Assembly: GCF_030052815.1 (NCBI RefSeq)
Contig: NC_079498.1
Coordinates: 81,206,992 to 81,270,991 of the forward strand
DNA length: 64,000 bases
Origin: Hevea brasiliensis
Taxonomy: Eukaryota > Streptophyta > Magnoliopsida > Malpighiales > Euphorbiaceae
Reading direction: 5' to 3'
Shown here: piece by piece, positions 11,191 to 22,327 of the stretch
Numbering within the stretch: position 1 is the first letter of the stretch
Layout: the number at the start of each line of letters is the position of its first letter
The notes under the pieces: generated by a model
Database searches by the model: none
What the model was told of the DNA's origin: nothing
Seen by the model: the letters and a program-made list of their open reading frames with translations, nothing else
Program-made: the position numbers and the translations under genes

Positions 11191-13235
11191 GATATCCCGA
11201 ATTGTCTTTTGACCTAAATGTACATTAAAAATAAATAATATTACACTTAGAAAATAAAATGAAAAATTAAATTGAGGGTACCTAATACAAATAGCCAAAA
11301 TGGAGTGAAAAATGTGTAAATAAAACATGTAAGCTTATTATATAGTTAAAATTGAGTGAGTGGGCCACTAAAGGAATATAATAGACACATAATGGGGCAG
11401 CTGTAACTCCATTATCCAAACAGAAAAGTTCATCTTCTCCAAAACACCAAACCAGCCGAATTGAAGGAAAGGAGAAAACCTCCATGGGCGTTTACATGCA
11501 ACCTTCATCCACTCCCTCATTTCACCTCTAAACACTTAGGTTCCTTCATGAAAAATTGTCTACACATCATAAGGAAGAGTTTGATACCAAATTTAAGAAG
11601 TTTAATCAAGGTTTGGCAAGTTCCAACCATAAGGTAAGTTAACATTTTTGAAGATAGCTTTGTTAAATTTTGTGTACATGTTCTGGGTGTTGGTTTTGTG
11701 AAGGAAAATTTTAAGTTTGAAGAGTTATTGAGATATCCATTTTTGGGCAGCCATGTAATCATGTATTGATGAAGTATTTGTACATATATTTGATGAGAAT
11801 TATGTTGGTTATGATGATTTAATAAACCTAGTGAATTACTTCATATGTGTATGGTGATTTTTGCACTTGGATGAAAATTGATGATTGTAGGACACTTTGG
11901 TATTGAGGAAGATTTTCGGCAGCTTGGGGATTCTTGAATAAATGTGTGTGTTCATGAAGGTGTTGGCAGAATTGTAGCATTAATGATTGATGGATATGTA
12001 TATGAATTTGTTGTGTAAAGTATATGTAAAAACTAGTAATGTTATGTGTATGTGTAATTGTATTTGGACTTTGGGAATTAGAGTTATATTTGGTGTATTG
12101 AAGATAATTGTAATCTGCCCAAAGAGATGTTAATATGAAGTGGAGTATGGTTTTGGTAATGTACCAAAACAGATTTGGTAGGGAAGTAAACATATTGCAA
12201 GGTAAATGTGTCATTGATGTGTGTTTGAGCAAGGTAACTAAGGGCAGTGTACATTTTAGCCAATAAGTTTAAATGTGTATCCTCAATTGGTATGAGACCA
12301 ATTGGAGGTGAAACTAGGCACAAAATGTGCCAGCTTTCATTGAGAAAACATACCAAATTCTGCTTGCAAGGTGACCTAAGAAAATGACCAATTCGGATTA
12401 GGTGCAATTAGGACCTGAAAAATGACTAATTGGGCAGCAGTGAGTGTTTAGGCCATAACTCACTCAAAACAGGTCCAATTGACCTGAAATTTTAACCATG
12501 AATAGTTAAGACCCATACCTACAAGTCTTATGAAGACACCAAAGCCCAGAAATGACCATAAGCAAGTCAAACAACTTGCACAAGTTCGGGTCCAAAAACT
12601 GGCCGAACCAGAGTTGACCAAATTGACCTAAAATTGACCTAATTTGATACCATTTGACCAGCAATAGTATAATGACCATAACTTGGTCTACTTAACTCGG
12701 AATGACCTGAAATTTTGCACCGCGGTCCATAAAACATAGATCTACAAGTTTGTAGTTTTGACCGAAACCCGAAAACCGAGGGAACTAAGTCGTCCGGTTA
12801 GGTCAAACTAGTGACCCGGAATCCAGCAAGTTGCAATAAAATGCACTAAACAAGGAAATGAAATTGGTAGCGTGTGCCAAACCTAAAACCCTATCGAATG
12901 TGACATATTAATGACACTAAAACCTAATTTACCTAGAACACATCGAGGGTCGGTATATTGGGTGATTAAGCAAATAAAGGTATTCAGTGAATAATAGCTT
13001 TCAGTGAATTAATTACCAAACATTATCGATAGAGACAATATAATTTAGTACTGAAACACTTCAAATTGTGTTTCTCAGTTACTAAAGACTCAGGGAAAGG
13101 GAAGGAAACACTGAGTCCAGACCAGGGAGACAGTCATCAGAGGTTTGTGCACAACAACTATTTCTCTTGAATTATTTTCAATTGAAATAAATATTGACTA
13201 TTTGTATATTATTGTTTTAAATTGTGAAAATGTAT

Positions 13236-13380
13236 TTGAATGGATATTTATTGCTTGAAAAGCATTGTAAATGATTTGAAACTGTGAGAAATTGTTTGAA
13301 TGATATGGATGGATACTTATCGCTTAAAAAGCATTGTAAATGGTTTGAAATTGTGGAAAAATTGGTTTAGTGGGATTTGT
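13236..13380 (+). repeat. Tandem duplication, about 73 bp x 2
   Basis: Two adjacent diverged units share GGATA(T/C)TTAT(T/C)GCTT, AAAAGCATTGTAAATG and TTTGAAA(C/T)TGTG. Local duplication inside the family C LTR. Confidence 0.6.
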
Positions 13381-13526
13381 GAAAATCAAAGTTAATTATG
13401 AATTGTGTTGCCATTTTGTGAATGAAATTATGACTTTGGAAATTTATTGGATTCTCACGAATCATTTGAATAAAATGTTTGGAATTGATTTTGTGTTGAC
13501 ACTTAGCATGACAGTATCGTATCATT

Positions 13527-13596
13527 CCTTCTCCATTTATGGGGTTGTGATCGTTTATTTTCCTTCTCCATTTATGGAGTCGTGATCGTTTATTTT
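13527..13596 (+). repeat. Tandem duplication, 35 bp x 2
   Basis: Two units starting CCTTCTCCATTTATGG and ending GTGATCGTTTATTTT, differing at two positions. Recent local duplication in the family C LTR. Confidence 0.8.
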
Positions 13597-14020
13597 CTCC
13601 CTCTCTGGTTTACCAGTTGAGGTGATCGGATGAGTACTCATTATATAGCTAGCTCCCTTCCTCATTGATTTTGATTAGTGGGGTTGTGATTGCTTTGTCG
13701 TGGTGTACAACGCGGCATTGATCGGAAATTTGTGTCATGGCTTAAGTTGTGAATGAATTGGCAACACTGTATTCTTAAATTATTCGACTAAATTGTGATA
13801 TTATGAGATTTGATAATTTGTGAAATGGAGTTTAAATTCTTATTGACATTCACTGTCTTTTGAATTTAACTATGTTTCGATTACTGAGATTTAATGTGAT
13901 ATTGTGTTAAATTCTTTATGACATTTATTGTCTTGAATTTAATTATGGTTTTACGTATCCATAATTTATTTGAATTATGAATTGTGATTTAAATTTGTAT
14001 TTGGTTAATGTTGTGCACCA

Positions 14021-14060
14021 CTGAGACATTGTCTCAGCGATAGCTTTTTATTGCTGTCGC
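14021..14060 (+). other. Twin hairpin in LTR (family C)
   Basis: Stem 1 is CTGAGAC/GTCTCAG with a 3-nt loop, a 7-bp perfect stem. Stem 2 is GCGATAGC/GCTGTCGC with one G-U pair. The extra stem-1 pairs relative to family A are self-consistent changes on both arms. Confidence 0.6.
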
Positions 14061-15865
14061 AGGTAGAGAGACAGACAGGTCAGTAGACTAGGCTGCTAGT
14101 ACCGCCAGCGAGAGATTTTTGGGTATAGTGAGTATACCACATGTGGCATTTTGTACTGTAATGTATATTCACTGTATGTATATTTTGTTGTTGGTTTTTA
14201 GCAGTTGTAAATCCAAATTGTACATTTGACTTGTAAAATAATTATGAGTGGTTTTGGCTTGTACAAATTGTATTATATTTCTCATATCTCAATCTTTAAA
14301 AAATCACTATGGAATTGAGTTGATAAATTGTTGTGTTGAGAAATGTGTTGGAGTTGAGATTTGAAAATATATTGAAGTGCTTTTTACAGGTTTTCTGAAG
14401 AACTGTTTTATCCAAAATACAGATGGCACTTTGCCAAAATTTTTACAGAAATTCCAAATAAATCAAATGAGTTAGTTGTTTCACTTCAGTTCACCAAAGT
14501 CTTTAACACCTGTAAATAGTGCTCACCACTGTAAAAGAATTAAGAAAAGTTTTTAAAATCCCTTGTAGTGTATTTAATGGGTTATCAGTAGACGGAGTTG
14601 GTAATTTATTAGGTATACTACGGGATCATGTTATGCCTTACAGAGGGGTAGGGTGTGACAGAAACAGTGCAACTTATGACACTAAAACTGAAAATTTGCA
14701 AATTTGCCTAAAAGACTTAGAATTTGAGAAAACAACTAAAACCAACAAATTTAGTGACCAAAATGTGATATGCGGATGAAGTTGGAATTCCCATACCTAT
14801 TAAGCCTTAGAAAGTCAACAAATTGACTTGAATAGTGTAGTGAATAGTAACCCTAAAACACAAATTTTGAAGAACGCCAAGTTTAGCATATTAAAGCTAG
14901 GTATAAGTGAATTTGAATTTATTTTTGGATTTATGACAAGTTATGATATTGAAACACTGTGAAACTATGTGTTTCAGCTGAAAAGAACACCGGGAAAGAA
15001 CCCGAGGAATCGAGTCAAGGCCAAGAGGCGACTCGCTTAAGGTTTGTGCACAACTAACTCTTTTGTTATTTTTCAATTCCATTGATTTGAAATAAATTTA
15101 TTGTATGATTTATGATTTTTGTTGTGTTGAGAATTTTAACTTATTGAATGAAATTGTATAATTTGAATATAAATTTTCTTATGCATTTAAGGATTTTTTG
15201 CATGGTTTTGAGGATTGCAAATATTAAGTTTGATGTGTTGCCAACCTTGAGCATGAATTTATGATGATTAAATATGTTGATGATTTGTAAACACTTTGTA
15301 AATAGAAATTGTTTTGAATATGATTTGAAATCACAGTTGACATGACAAAATTTGTTGTGAATTCTCATTAGCTTGACTAGTGAGATATCTCCTCCACTAG
15401 ATGGGGCGAGTTACTTCCTCTCTGGCTTGCCAGTTGGGGAAGAATTTGAATGAGTACTCATATATACTAGCTAGTCTTTGTTTCTCCCTTTTAGCCTCGG
15501 TTATTGGGAGAATGTGAAATGTCGTGGTGTACAACACAGCATCTATTTGAATTTTGAGTCATGGGTTCAACTGTGTGAATTGTTGGCAACGCCCTTTATA
15601 TTATGCATAATTTGATAAATTGTGATTGAAATAAATAATTTGTTAATGATTCAAAATATTTTTGTACTGTTTCAGAATTTAAAAAAAATGTAAATAAATA
15701 GTTATTAATTGATCAAAATGTTATTCAAATGAATAATTTACATGAATGAAAATAATGATTTTTGTATGTCATGGATTTGAAGAATTTAGAAATTTTAAAT
15801 TTTTAGTCATTATGAATTGTTAAGAATAATTTGTATTATGTTTTAAATTATTAGTTTGTGCACTA

Positions 15866-15904
15866 CTGAGTTCACCACTCAGCGATAGCTTTGTATGCTG
15901 TCGC
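15866..15904 (+). other. Twin hairpin in LTR (family A, 3' copy)
   Basis: Stem 1 is CTGAG/CTCAG. Stem 2 is GCGATAGC/GCTGTCGC, better paired than in the 5' copy at 1327-1365, where one arm has mutated. Confidence 0.55.
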
Positions 15905-16642
15905 AGGTGAAAGAAAATATAGAGCAACTGAGCGAGGTTACTGAAAGACACGGTGAGATTATCCTCGGATATATCATAGGTATACCCTTGTACATTAACT
16001 TTTGATGTAATTCTGTAATCATATGTATGAAATTTACTTTGAGCAGTTGTACCAACTCTTTTGTAATATATATATTTCGATTGTAATCAAATATAAATTA
16101 TTGTAATATTATCTTGAGATTTTATATACTTATAAAGTTTTGCATTATTAAATTTTAATGCTCCCATGAATGTGAAAATTAATTTGGTTACCTCAATGAG
16201 ATGTTTTAATGCTTGATTTAATTTAAACTGTGTATTGAATTGCTTGTGTTGACTTGTGAAATGAGGGTTGTTTGAATTTTGAGACTTGAGAAATTGGTTG
16301 AGATTGATTGTGAAATTTGAAGAAGTTGTTGAGAAAAATATTGGGAGTGTCTTTATTTTCAGGTTTTGAAGAACTGTTTTCTCAAAATATAGATGGCACT
16401 CTGCCAAAATTTTTGTTAAAATTGCGGAGATTTTAAATATCTAAAAATTAGATTTATGTTGGACTTTAAATAAAGGTTTTTAATATCTGAAAAAAAAATT
16501 TTACCTACCAATTTAAAAATGAACGAAACTTGTTTTAAAATCCCTTGTAGTATATTTAATGGGTTACCGGTAGGCGAAGTACGGTAATTCATTAGGTGTA
16601 CTACGGGAGCATGTTACATCTTATGAAGAGTAGGGTGTGACA

Positions 16643-16825
16643 CTTCCCAAAATGGTTCATGAAACTTTTATCTCATCCTAGTCAACAAGCTGCTATGGAA
16701 GAGGAAATGGTGGCCTTAGATGGTTATGGCACTTCGAAATTGGTCACTTTACTTGCAAGAAAGAAAGCTATTGGATGTAGGTGTTTGTAGTAAAGGTTAA
16801 TCTTGATGGCTCTATGGCTCGTCTT
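16643..16825 (+). pseudogene. Ty1/copia reverse transcriptase fragment (oldest layer)
   Basis: Translation around 16677-16825 resembles the N-terminal part of copia RT: QQAAMEEEMVALDGYG, then KKAIGCR, then VNLDGSMAR, matching the usual E-E-AL, KK-IGC-WV-K-K and DGS pattern. There is a stop inside the usually conserved WVFKVK stretch. The fragment is bounded on the left by element I and on the right by the Athila-like LTR, so both landed in an older copia pol. The rest lies outside the window or is lost. Confidence 0.65.
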
Positions 16826-17086
16826 TGATACATGCATTTTGCATAGTCATTTAGGTTAAATTTCATGGCCATTTCATTTATTTGTTAGTCACTTTAGCTA
16901 ATTTTATTAGTTATTTAGATAATTTTCTATTTTTTGTTAATTTTTGGATTAATTTATAATTTGTTTTGTTTTGTAGGTGAAAATGGTGTTTTTAAGGGAC
17001 TAAAAATTAATTGTGCCAGTAAAGAGTGATTCTTGGGGCCCAAAATATCAAAATAAAGCTTGAAAGTTGAAGAATGCAAAATTGCC

Positions 17087-17560
17087 AAAGTCTGCATAAC
17101 CTACTGCACAACTTGTGTAGTTCTGCACAGGGAGAAGAAGCCAATTATGAGCCTGTCGAAACCTGCATAACTTATTGCATGACTTATGCAAATTCACGCC
17201 CTGCTTATGCAGCTTCACAGAAACCTGCATAACTTGCCACATAACTTATGCAGTCTCACGCTTTGCTTATGTAGCTTCACGGAGGGAACAACTGCTTTGG
17301 CTGAAACTTGCATAACTTGCTGCATAACTTATACAGTTCCACTCCTCACTTATACAGCTTCACAGAAAGAGCTCCCAAACCTACCAAAACTTGCATAACC
17401 AACTACATAACTTATGCAGTCTGCTTATGCAGTTTCATGGAGGACTCCAAAGCTTAAAAAATCTACACAACTAGCTTACATAACTTATACAACATCATGG
17501 GAAGCACTTGGAATCGCCAAATTTGCATAAAATCTGCATAAGAAGCTTGCACAACTTGTG
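17087..17560 (+). repeat. Degenerate tandem repeats rich in TGCATAA / TTATGCA
   Basis: About five to six units of roughly 60-110 bp, each with CTGCATAACTTG, an ACTTATGCAG arm and a TTATGCAGCTTCAC tail. Inverted TGCATAA/TTATGCA arms give each unit hairpin potential. The block lies upstream of the TATA box, as an enhancer-like repeat would, but no function is shown. Confidence 0.7.
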
Positions 17561-17647
17561 CAATTCTTAATAATAAGCTGGTAGAAAGATTTTCAAACGT
17601 GAATCTTCACCTCAAACACACCATTTTAGGGTTACTAATCAGAAAAA

Positions 17648-17655
17648 TATAAATA
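17648..17655 (+). promoter_or_regulatory. TATA box of the Athila-like LTR
   Basis: TATAAATA in the LTR, about 1.0 kb before the PBS and just downstream of the repeat block. This is a plausible core promoter; the start site would be about 30 bp on. Confidence 0.5.
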
Positions 17656-18681
17656 GTGTCCTTATCTCATTTTGGCCATAAGAAAAAAGAACAAGAAAGT
17701 GGAAGAGGCAGAGGAAACGTCAGAAAACAGAGTAAAAGGGGCGTCACTTCCCTTTTCTGGATCAGATTTGGATTCTTCTTCTTTTCTTCACCATTTTCTA
17801 TCCTTTTTTGTATTGGGTTTCTTAGTTCTTAGTATATTTTCAAGTTCTATTTCCATATTTACCCAGAATCTTTTGTAATAATTATGGATAGTGAGTAGTT
17901 TTTTATAGATTCTGGAGTTGGGATGTAATATTTAAGATATTTTATGGATTTTGATTGGGTAATCCATATTTTGTGATTTTTATGAGGTTTTATCCATTTC
18001 TTGTGTACTTAATGACATGCTTAGTGTAGGATCCTATTAAGTATTGTTCTTAATCCGTGGTTGAAACACCGAAAGGAGAAAACCCTATGATAGATAATCA
18101 AGAAATTGGACTTAATTAACTTAGATCTAGAAATAGACTAAGGATTTAGAGGATTTTCAGATTAATTAAAGAATATAATGTGTCTTGATTAATTTTAACT
18201 CCACGAAAGTAGGATTAAGTTAATTAAGGCACTCTTTGTCTCACTCAAAAGAGTATTCAAAGGATTTAAGAATTAATCTCCTTGAAACCCATAATTTCCA
18301 TAAGATTGGATAACCAATTTAAAAATCACAAAATAGCTTGAATATGAATCCCCAAACTCCGGAATCGCCCTTTTATCATTGTTAATTTTTAACTGAATTT
18401 AATTTCTTATCATTTTAATTCTTACCATATTTCAATTTACTCATTTTAATTTACTGCTAATTTAGTTGAATCTTCATATTAGTAATTAGATTGTTAATTT
18501 TGCATATATAAATTTCTCACCTCAAATTCTATTAATCTATCACTTAAATTTCAAAATTAGCTTAAATTAGTCAATTTTTATATCAAAAATTCAATCATTA
18601 ACACAACTCTTCGAGGGAATGATATCTTTTCTATACTACTTGTATGATCCGTGCACTTATGGTTGGGCCACATCAAGTTTT

Positions 18682-18699
18682 TGGCGTCGTTGCCGAGGA
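18682..18699 (+). other. Primer binding site, tRNA-Asp type (Athila-like)
   Basis: TGGCGTCGTTGCCGAGG matches the Athila/Tat-type PBS complementary to tRNA-Asp except for one C-to-T and one G-to-A change. The C-to-T is at a CpG, so decay of a methylated site is likely. Confidence 0.8.
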
Positions 18700-18809
18700 G
18701 TTATTTGTTTAAGATTGAATTCTTGATTATTTCAGTTGCTTATAGTTTTTATCTTTGTTATCTTTTCATTTTATGTTTGTTTGTTCTTTTTAGGTACTCT
18801 TGATCTTTT

Positions 18810-19752
18810 ATGAGAAGAGCTAGAAGCATAAGTAATACATCTCCATTGTTTAATCCTGAAATTGAGAAGTTTTGTAGAGCCAACAAGAAAGAAACCAGAT
18901 AAAGGAAAGAAGCCTTGAGAACAGCTGAAATTGAAGCAGAAATGGCTAATGAAAGAGTTAGAATTGGTGGTGGCAATGGTGGAAAAAATCTAAACAATGA
19001 AATTGCAGCTCATGGTGAAGAAGTTGTAAACGCTAATGTGCCTAGGGGAAGCATGATGGATCATGCATTCCCTCGTTTTGATGATTTGAGAGAAAGCATA
19101 GAAAGACCAAGAATTGATGCAAATAGCTATAAGATGGATTTTAGGGTACTTCAAATGATTCAAAATTCCCAATTTGGGGGACATCCTTCAGAAAATCCAT
19201 ACACACATCTTAAGAAGTTTTGCTATGATTTGTGATATGCAAAAACAACTTGGAGTATCTAATAATGCAGCAAGATTAAAGCTATTCTCATTCTCTTTGA
19301 ATGATAGAGCATTAGATTGGCTTGATTCTCTACCTCACAATTCTATTACAAATTGGGAGCAACTTACTGATGCATTTTTTGCACAATATTTTCCACCTGA
19401 AAAAACTCAAGAATTGAGGAATCAAATGACAACTTTCAGACCAAGAGAAGATGAAACTCTATGAATCATGGATGAGATGGAAGGAGTTAGAGAGATAATG
19501 CCCACATTATGCCATTCCAAAATGGATGATAAACCAGAATTTTTACACCAATGTTACTCCTGCAATTAGAGGGATTATTGATGCTCAAACAGAAGGAGAA
19601 TTTATTATGAAGCAAGAAGATAAAGCTTATGAGCTGTTGGAGAAAATTGCAAAGAATACTTATCTTTGGAGTAGTCCAAGAGGGCCAGCTCCAACTCAAA
19701 AAAGGCAAGCTGCTGGAATGTATGACCTTGATCCATTCAACATGATTAATGC
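18810..19752 (+). pseudogene. gag of the Athila-like element, 5' part
   Basis: The ATG at 18810 (MRRARSISNT) opens a frame through a basic N-terminus, a Glu-rich helix and a capsid core. Recognisable core pieces are PYTHLKKF, LKLFSFSLNDRALDWLDSLP, ITNWEQLTDAFFAQYFPPEKT and LRNQMTTFRP, the retrotransposon gag pattern. Breaks: a TAA after the KKETR segment near 18900, a frameshift near 19210, a TGA near 19460 and another frameshift near 19500. The frame ends MINA at the insertion of element II and resumes at 45192. Nonfunctional. Confidence 0.85.
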
Positions 19753-19991
19753 TGTAACACCCGTCACCCGTCTACAGTATAGCCGAGCAAGGCGTGCTAC
19801 ACGGCGTGCCGGAACACCTAGTCTGTGATTATTTCATTTCTTGAACTCAATTTGATTTTAAGAAGTCTTTTATGTAATATTCATATCATGCTGATACTAT
19901 TGTCATACTTTAATAAAATCAGTGTTTCAAGACTGGTAATAAAAATTTGGCAAGATGCCGTCTATATTTAGGACAAACTGTCCTTCCAAAC

Positions 19992-22327
19992 CTGTTGAAA
20001 ACAGTTTAATATGATGATATCAAAATCTCGAATATTTTCACAGTCTCTATTTCTCAGTAAAGTCAATAGACTTTTACAGTCATTAAACAGTTCCATAATA
20101 CAGTCCATAATAATTTAAATATATACAAAAAATCTCCATGTTATTTAATATGTACAAAATATTACAAACTTTAGAGCTTTCATAACATTATAAAATACAG
20201 GGCTAAATTTCAAATATACAACAAAAGTACAAAATAAAAGATATCCTAAGTCCTACCATGTATGCAATGCAGTGCAGATGACTCTGGACTCCTGTGCAGA
20301 TCTGATGTCTCACCCGGTCGTAGGCTCTTTGGGCTCCCAGTTTGTGTCTCCAATACCTACGCGTTACAAAAGCAACGCGCTAAACAATTTTGCTTAGTGG
20401 TGCCAAATATAAAGAAATATACACTAAAATAAGGTAAATAAATTTATGGCATCGGTGTTCTTCACAATTGTTGATTCTACCTTTATTTGCTAACATTTTA
20501 ATATCTGCTAATTTTGGTAGTGTTGTATATCAGAAGACTGAATTTATTTATTTAAATTTAATAGTACTTGAATTACTGCCCGTGTAGCCTATATACTGAC
20601 CAGACTGGATAAACGGATATACTGGCACTGGGTACCTAGTACCTCGGGCCGTCACACCATCGGTCACAAAATATCTCCTGGTGTGCAAATAGCGTGGCTA
20701 AAAAGCCATATAATCAATCTGGCGATAAGCCAAAAATAAATACACAATATGTATAGTCGTAGGCTATTAAAGTCACAGTGCGGCATAATAAGCCGTAAAA
20801 ATACAGTATGGCATAAAGCCATTTACAGAACAGCTGTCAGAATCCTATTGGCATGCCAACCTATCCATACTAGTCAACTAGGCAAACTAGGGCACATTAT
20901 TAATTAATTGTTTAAATCTTCAATTTTTGGAGTTTACTAACTATTATATAATTCACAAGTCAATGCATATGTTGACCTTTATAGGTAATATGGATAAGTT
21001 GTTTCTAGCATCAATATATCAAAATTTATATCTCAATATGCTGTCAATATAGTGCAATTTGCCATTTTTACGTGTTGGCATTCATTGTCAAAATGCTTCA
21101 AGCATCACTGTAAGCAAAATGTCAAATTCTCAATTTTGTGTGCTAGATTGGTCTAGCTTAAAGTCCTATTTCCCTTGGTTTTTAGCTTCTGGTCAAAGAA
21201 GCAAAATTGTAGCTCTATGTCTTATTGCACGCGGGGCAAAATTTCAGGTCATTCCGAGTTGTGTAGACCAAGATATGGTCAATTTGCTAAAGCTGGACAG
21301 ATTGCACTTTTAGTGCACAATTTGGTCAATTTTTAGGTCACTTTTGGTTCGGCAGTTTTTGTGCCCGAACTTGTGCAAGCCATTTGACTTGGTTCTGGTC
21401 ATTTCTGGGCTTTGGTGTCTTCATAAGACTTGTAGATATAGGTCTTAACTATTCATGGTCAAAATTGCAGGTCAATTGTGAGTTATGGCCTAAACACTAA
21501 CTGCTGCCCAAATGGTCAGTTTTCAGGCCTCAAATGCACTAATCCGGATTTGGTCACTTTTTAAGGTCAGTTTCTAGGCAGAATTTTGGCAACCTTTCTA
21601 CATGAAAGTTGGCCTATTTGGTGTCTAGTTTCACCCCATATTGGCCTCATACCAATTGGGTTCATAGTTTGGAACTTATGGACTCATTTAGGTGCTGCCT
21701 TCAATACACAACCTGCACAAAGCTCATACACTCCCAATTTAATGCTCCTTCTCCTCCTCATTACTACAATATTCAATCAACAACACTTCTATACATATAT
21801 TGTACACAATTCCAGCAAAAATTCTGGGCAGAATACTCAAGTGCACAAGGCACACAATATACCATTAAACTTCAATATTTACATCCATCCAAATTCAACA
21901 TACTTCAATGTTAATATTACACATATACTTCAACATATTCATACTTCAACATCACTTACACTTGCTGTCCACAAATAGACATTAACATATATCATTAATA
22001 ACCATATATTCACACACAAATTCATGCTATTAGGGGCTGCCAAACATGGCAGTTTGCTTAAGGCTTCAAGGTTCCATTTCACACCTTTAATCTAAACACT
22101 ACATGTACATACTTATGCACAAACTTACTATAACTTTCATTTGAATTAATCAACCTTCATTTTCATTCATTAGAAGTAAAAATAACCCAAGCTCAACAAA
22201 GGTTCATGGCTACCCAAAAATGGACAAGTCCATTTCTCACTATTTCTTTCATTTCTCTTCACCAAAACACTCACCTCAACCTAAACACAAGCTTTACTAA
22301 AGCAAGGGAGGGATTTTGGACACTTAC
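19992..22327 (-). other. Putative LTR leader intron (element II 3' LTR)
   Basis: On the minus strand the donor GTAAGT starts at 22327, 866 bp from the LTR start, though the exon end GTT is not consensus. The acceptor TTTTCAACAG ends at 19992, 239 bp from the LTR end. Positions agree with the other families; the donor context is the weakest of the set. Confidence 0.35.
20360..20397 (-). other. Twin hairpin in LTR (element II, left copy)
   Basis: In element sense, stem 1 is CTAAGCA/TGTTTAG (one G-U pair) and stem 2 is CGCGTTGC/GTAACGCG around TTTT (one G-U pair). The right copy (31458-31494) has TGCTTAG, restoring a G-C pair. Confidence 0.6.

Larger units (their letters stand above)
11634..14399 (+). 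other. Putative LTR leader intron (family C solo LTR)
   Basis: The donor AAG|GTAAGT at 11634 is a textbook plant 5' splice site, 884 bp from the LTR start. The acceptor TGCTTTTTACAG ends at 14399, 261 bp from the LTR end. This is the strongest donor/acceptor pair among the LTR families. Splicing is inferred. Confidence 0.5.
10750..14660 (+). mobile_element. Solo LTR, gypsy family C, nested in element I 3' LTR
   Basis: It starts TGTAACACCCC and ends GGGTGTGACA, and is flanked by the 5-bp duplication GAAAC (10745-10749 and 14661-14665). The 5' LTR of element I keeps the empty site (about 112-130), so both edges are exact. There is no PBS, PPT or coding region. It is a 3.9-kb solo LTR related to, but distinct from, family A: donor, acceptor and twin hairpin fall at equivalent places. 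Confidence 0.95.
9789..16362 (+). other. Putative LTR leader intron in element I 3' LTR (split by solo LTR C)
   Basis: The donor-like GAG|GTAAGC starts at 9789, 880 bp from the LTR start. The acceptor-like CTTTATTTTCAG ends at 16362, 280 bp from the LTR end. Without the nested solo LTR it would be about 2.66 kb. Confidence 0.4.
1..16642 (+). mobile_element. Element I: Ty3/gypsy chromovirus-like LTR retrotransposon (5' end outside window)
   Basis: Seen: a 5' LTR end, PBS, gag remnants, decayed pol, PPT and 3' LTR in order on the plus strand. Window base 1 aligns with base 10627 of the 3' LTR, so about 1.7 kb of the 5' LTR lies outside. Two solo LTRs (2506-6247 and 10750-14660) interrupt it. 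Without them the internal region is only about 3.1 kb, so much of gag-pol has been lost. Known: long LTRs, an initiator tRNA-Met primer site and a chromodomain-like C-terminus fit Tekay/Del chromoviruses. The lineage call is inference. The target duplication cannot be checked because the left flank is missing; the right flank starts CTTCC. Confidence 0.88.
8909..16642 (+). repeat. 3' LTR of element I (family A), interrupted by a solo LTR
   Basis: It starts CGTAACACCCC (the expected TG mutated to CG) and ends GGGTGTGACA. Without the 3916-bp insertion it is about 3.8 kb. It matches the visible 5' LTR over their shared length. Confidence 0.9.
16826..18675 (+). repeat. 5' LTR of the Athila-like element
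   Basis: It starts TGATACATGC directly after the copia relic. It ends about 7 bp before the PBS; the exact end (CATCA at 18675 or CCACA at 18672) is uncertain without the other LTR. It holds a block of TGCATAA/TTATGCA repeats and a TATA box. Confidence 0.75.

Noticed and set aside
21586..21978. A 130-aa ORF repeated almost identically at 32695-33087
   Set aside because: Both lie antisense in the two LTRs of element II. The similarity is LTR identity; there is no domain or codon signal.
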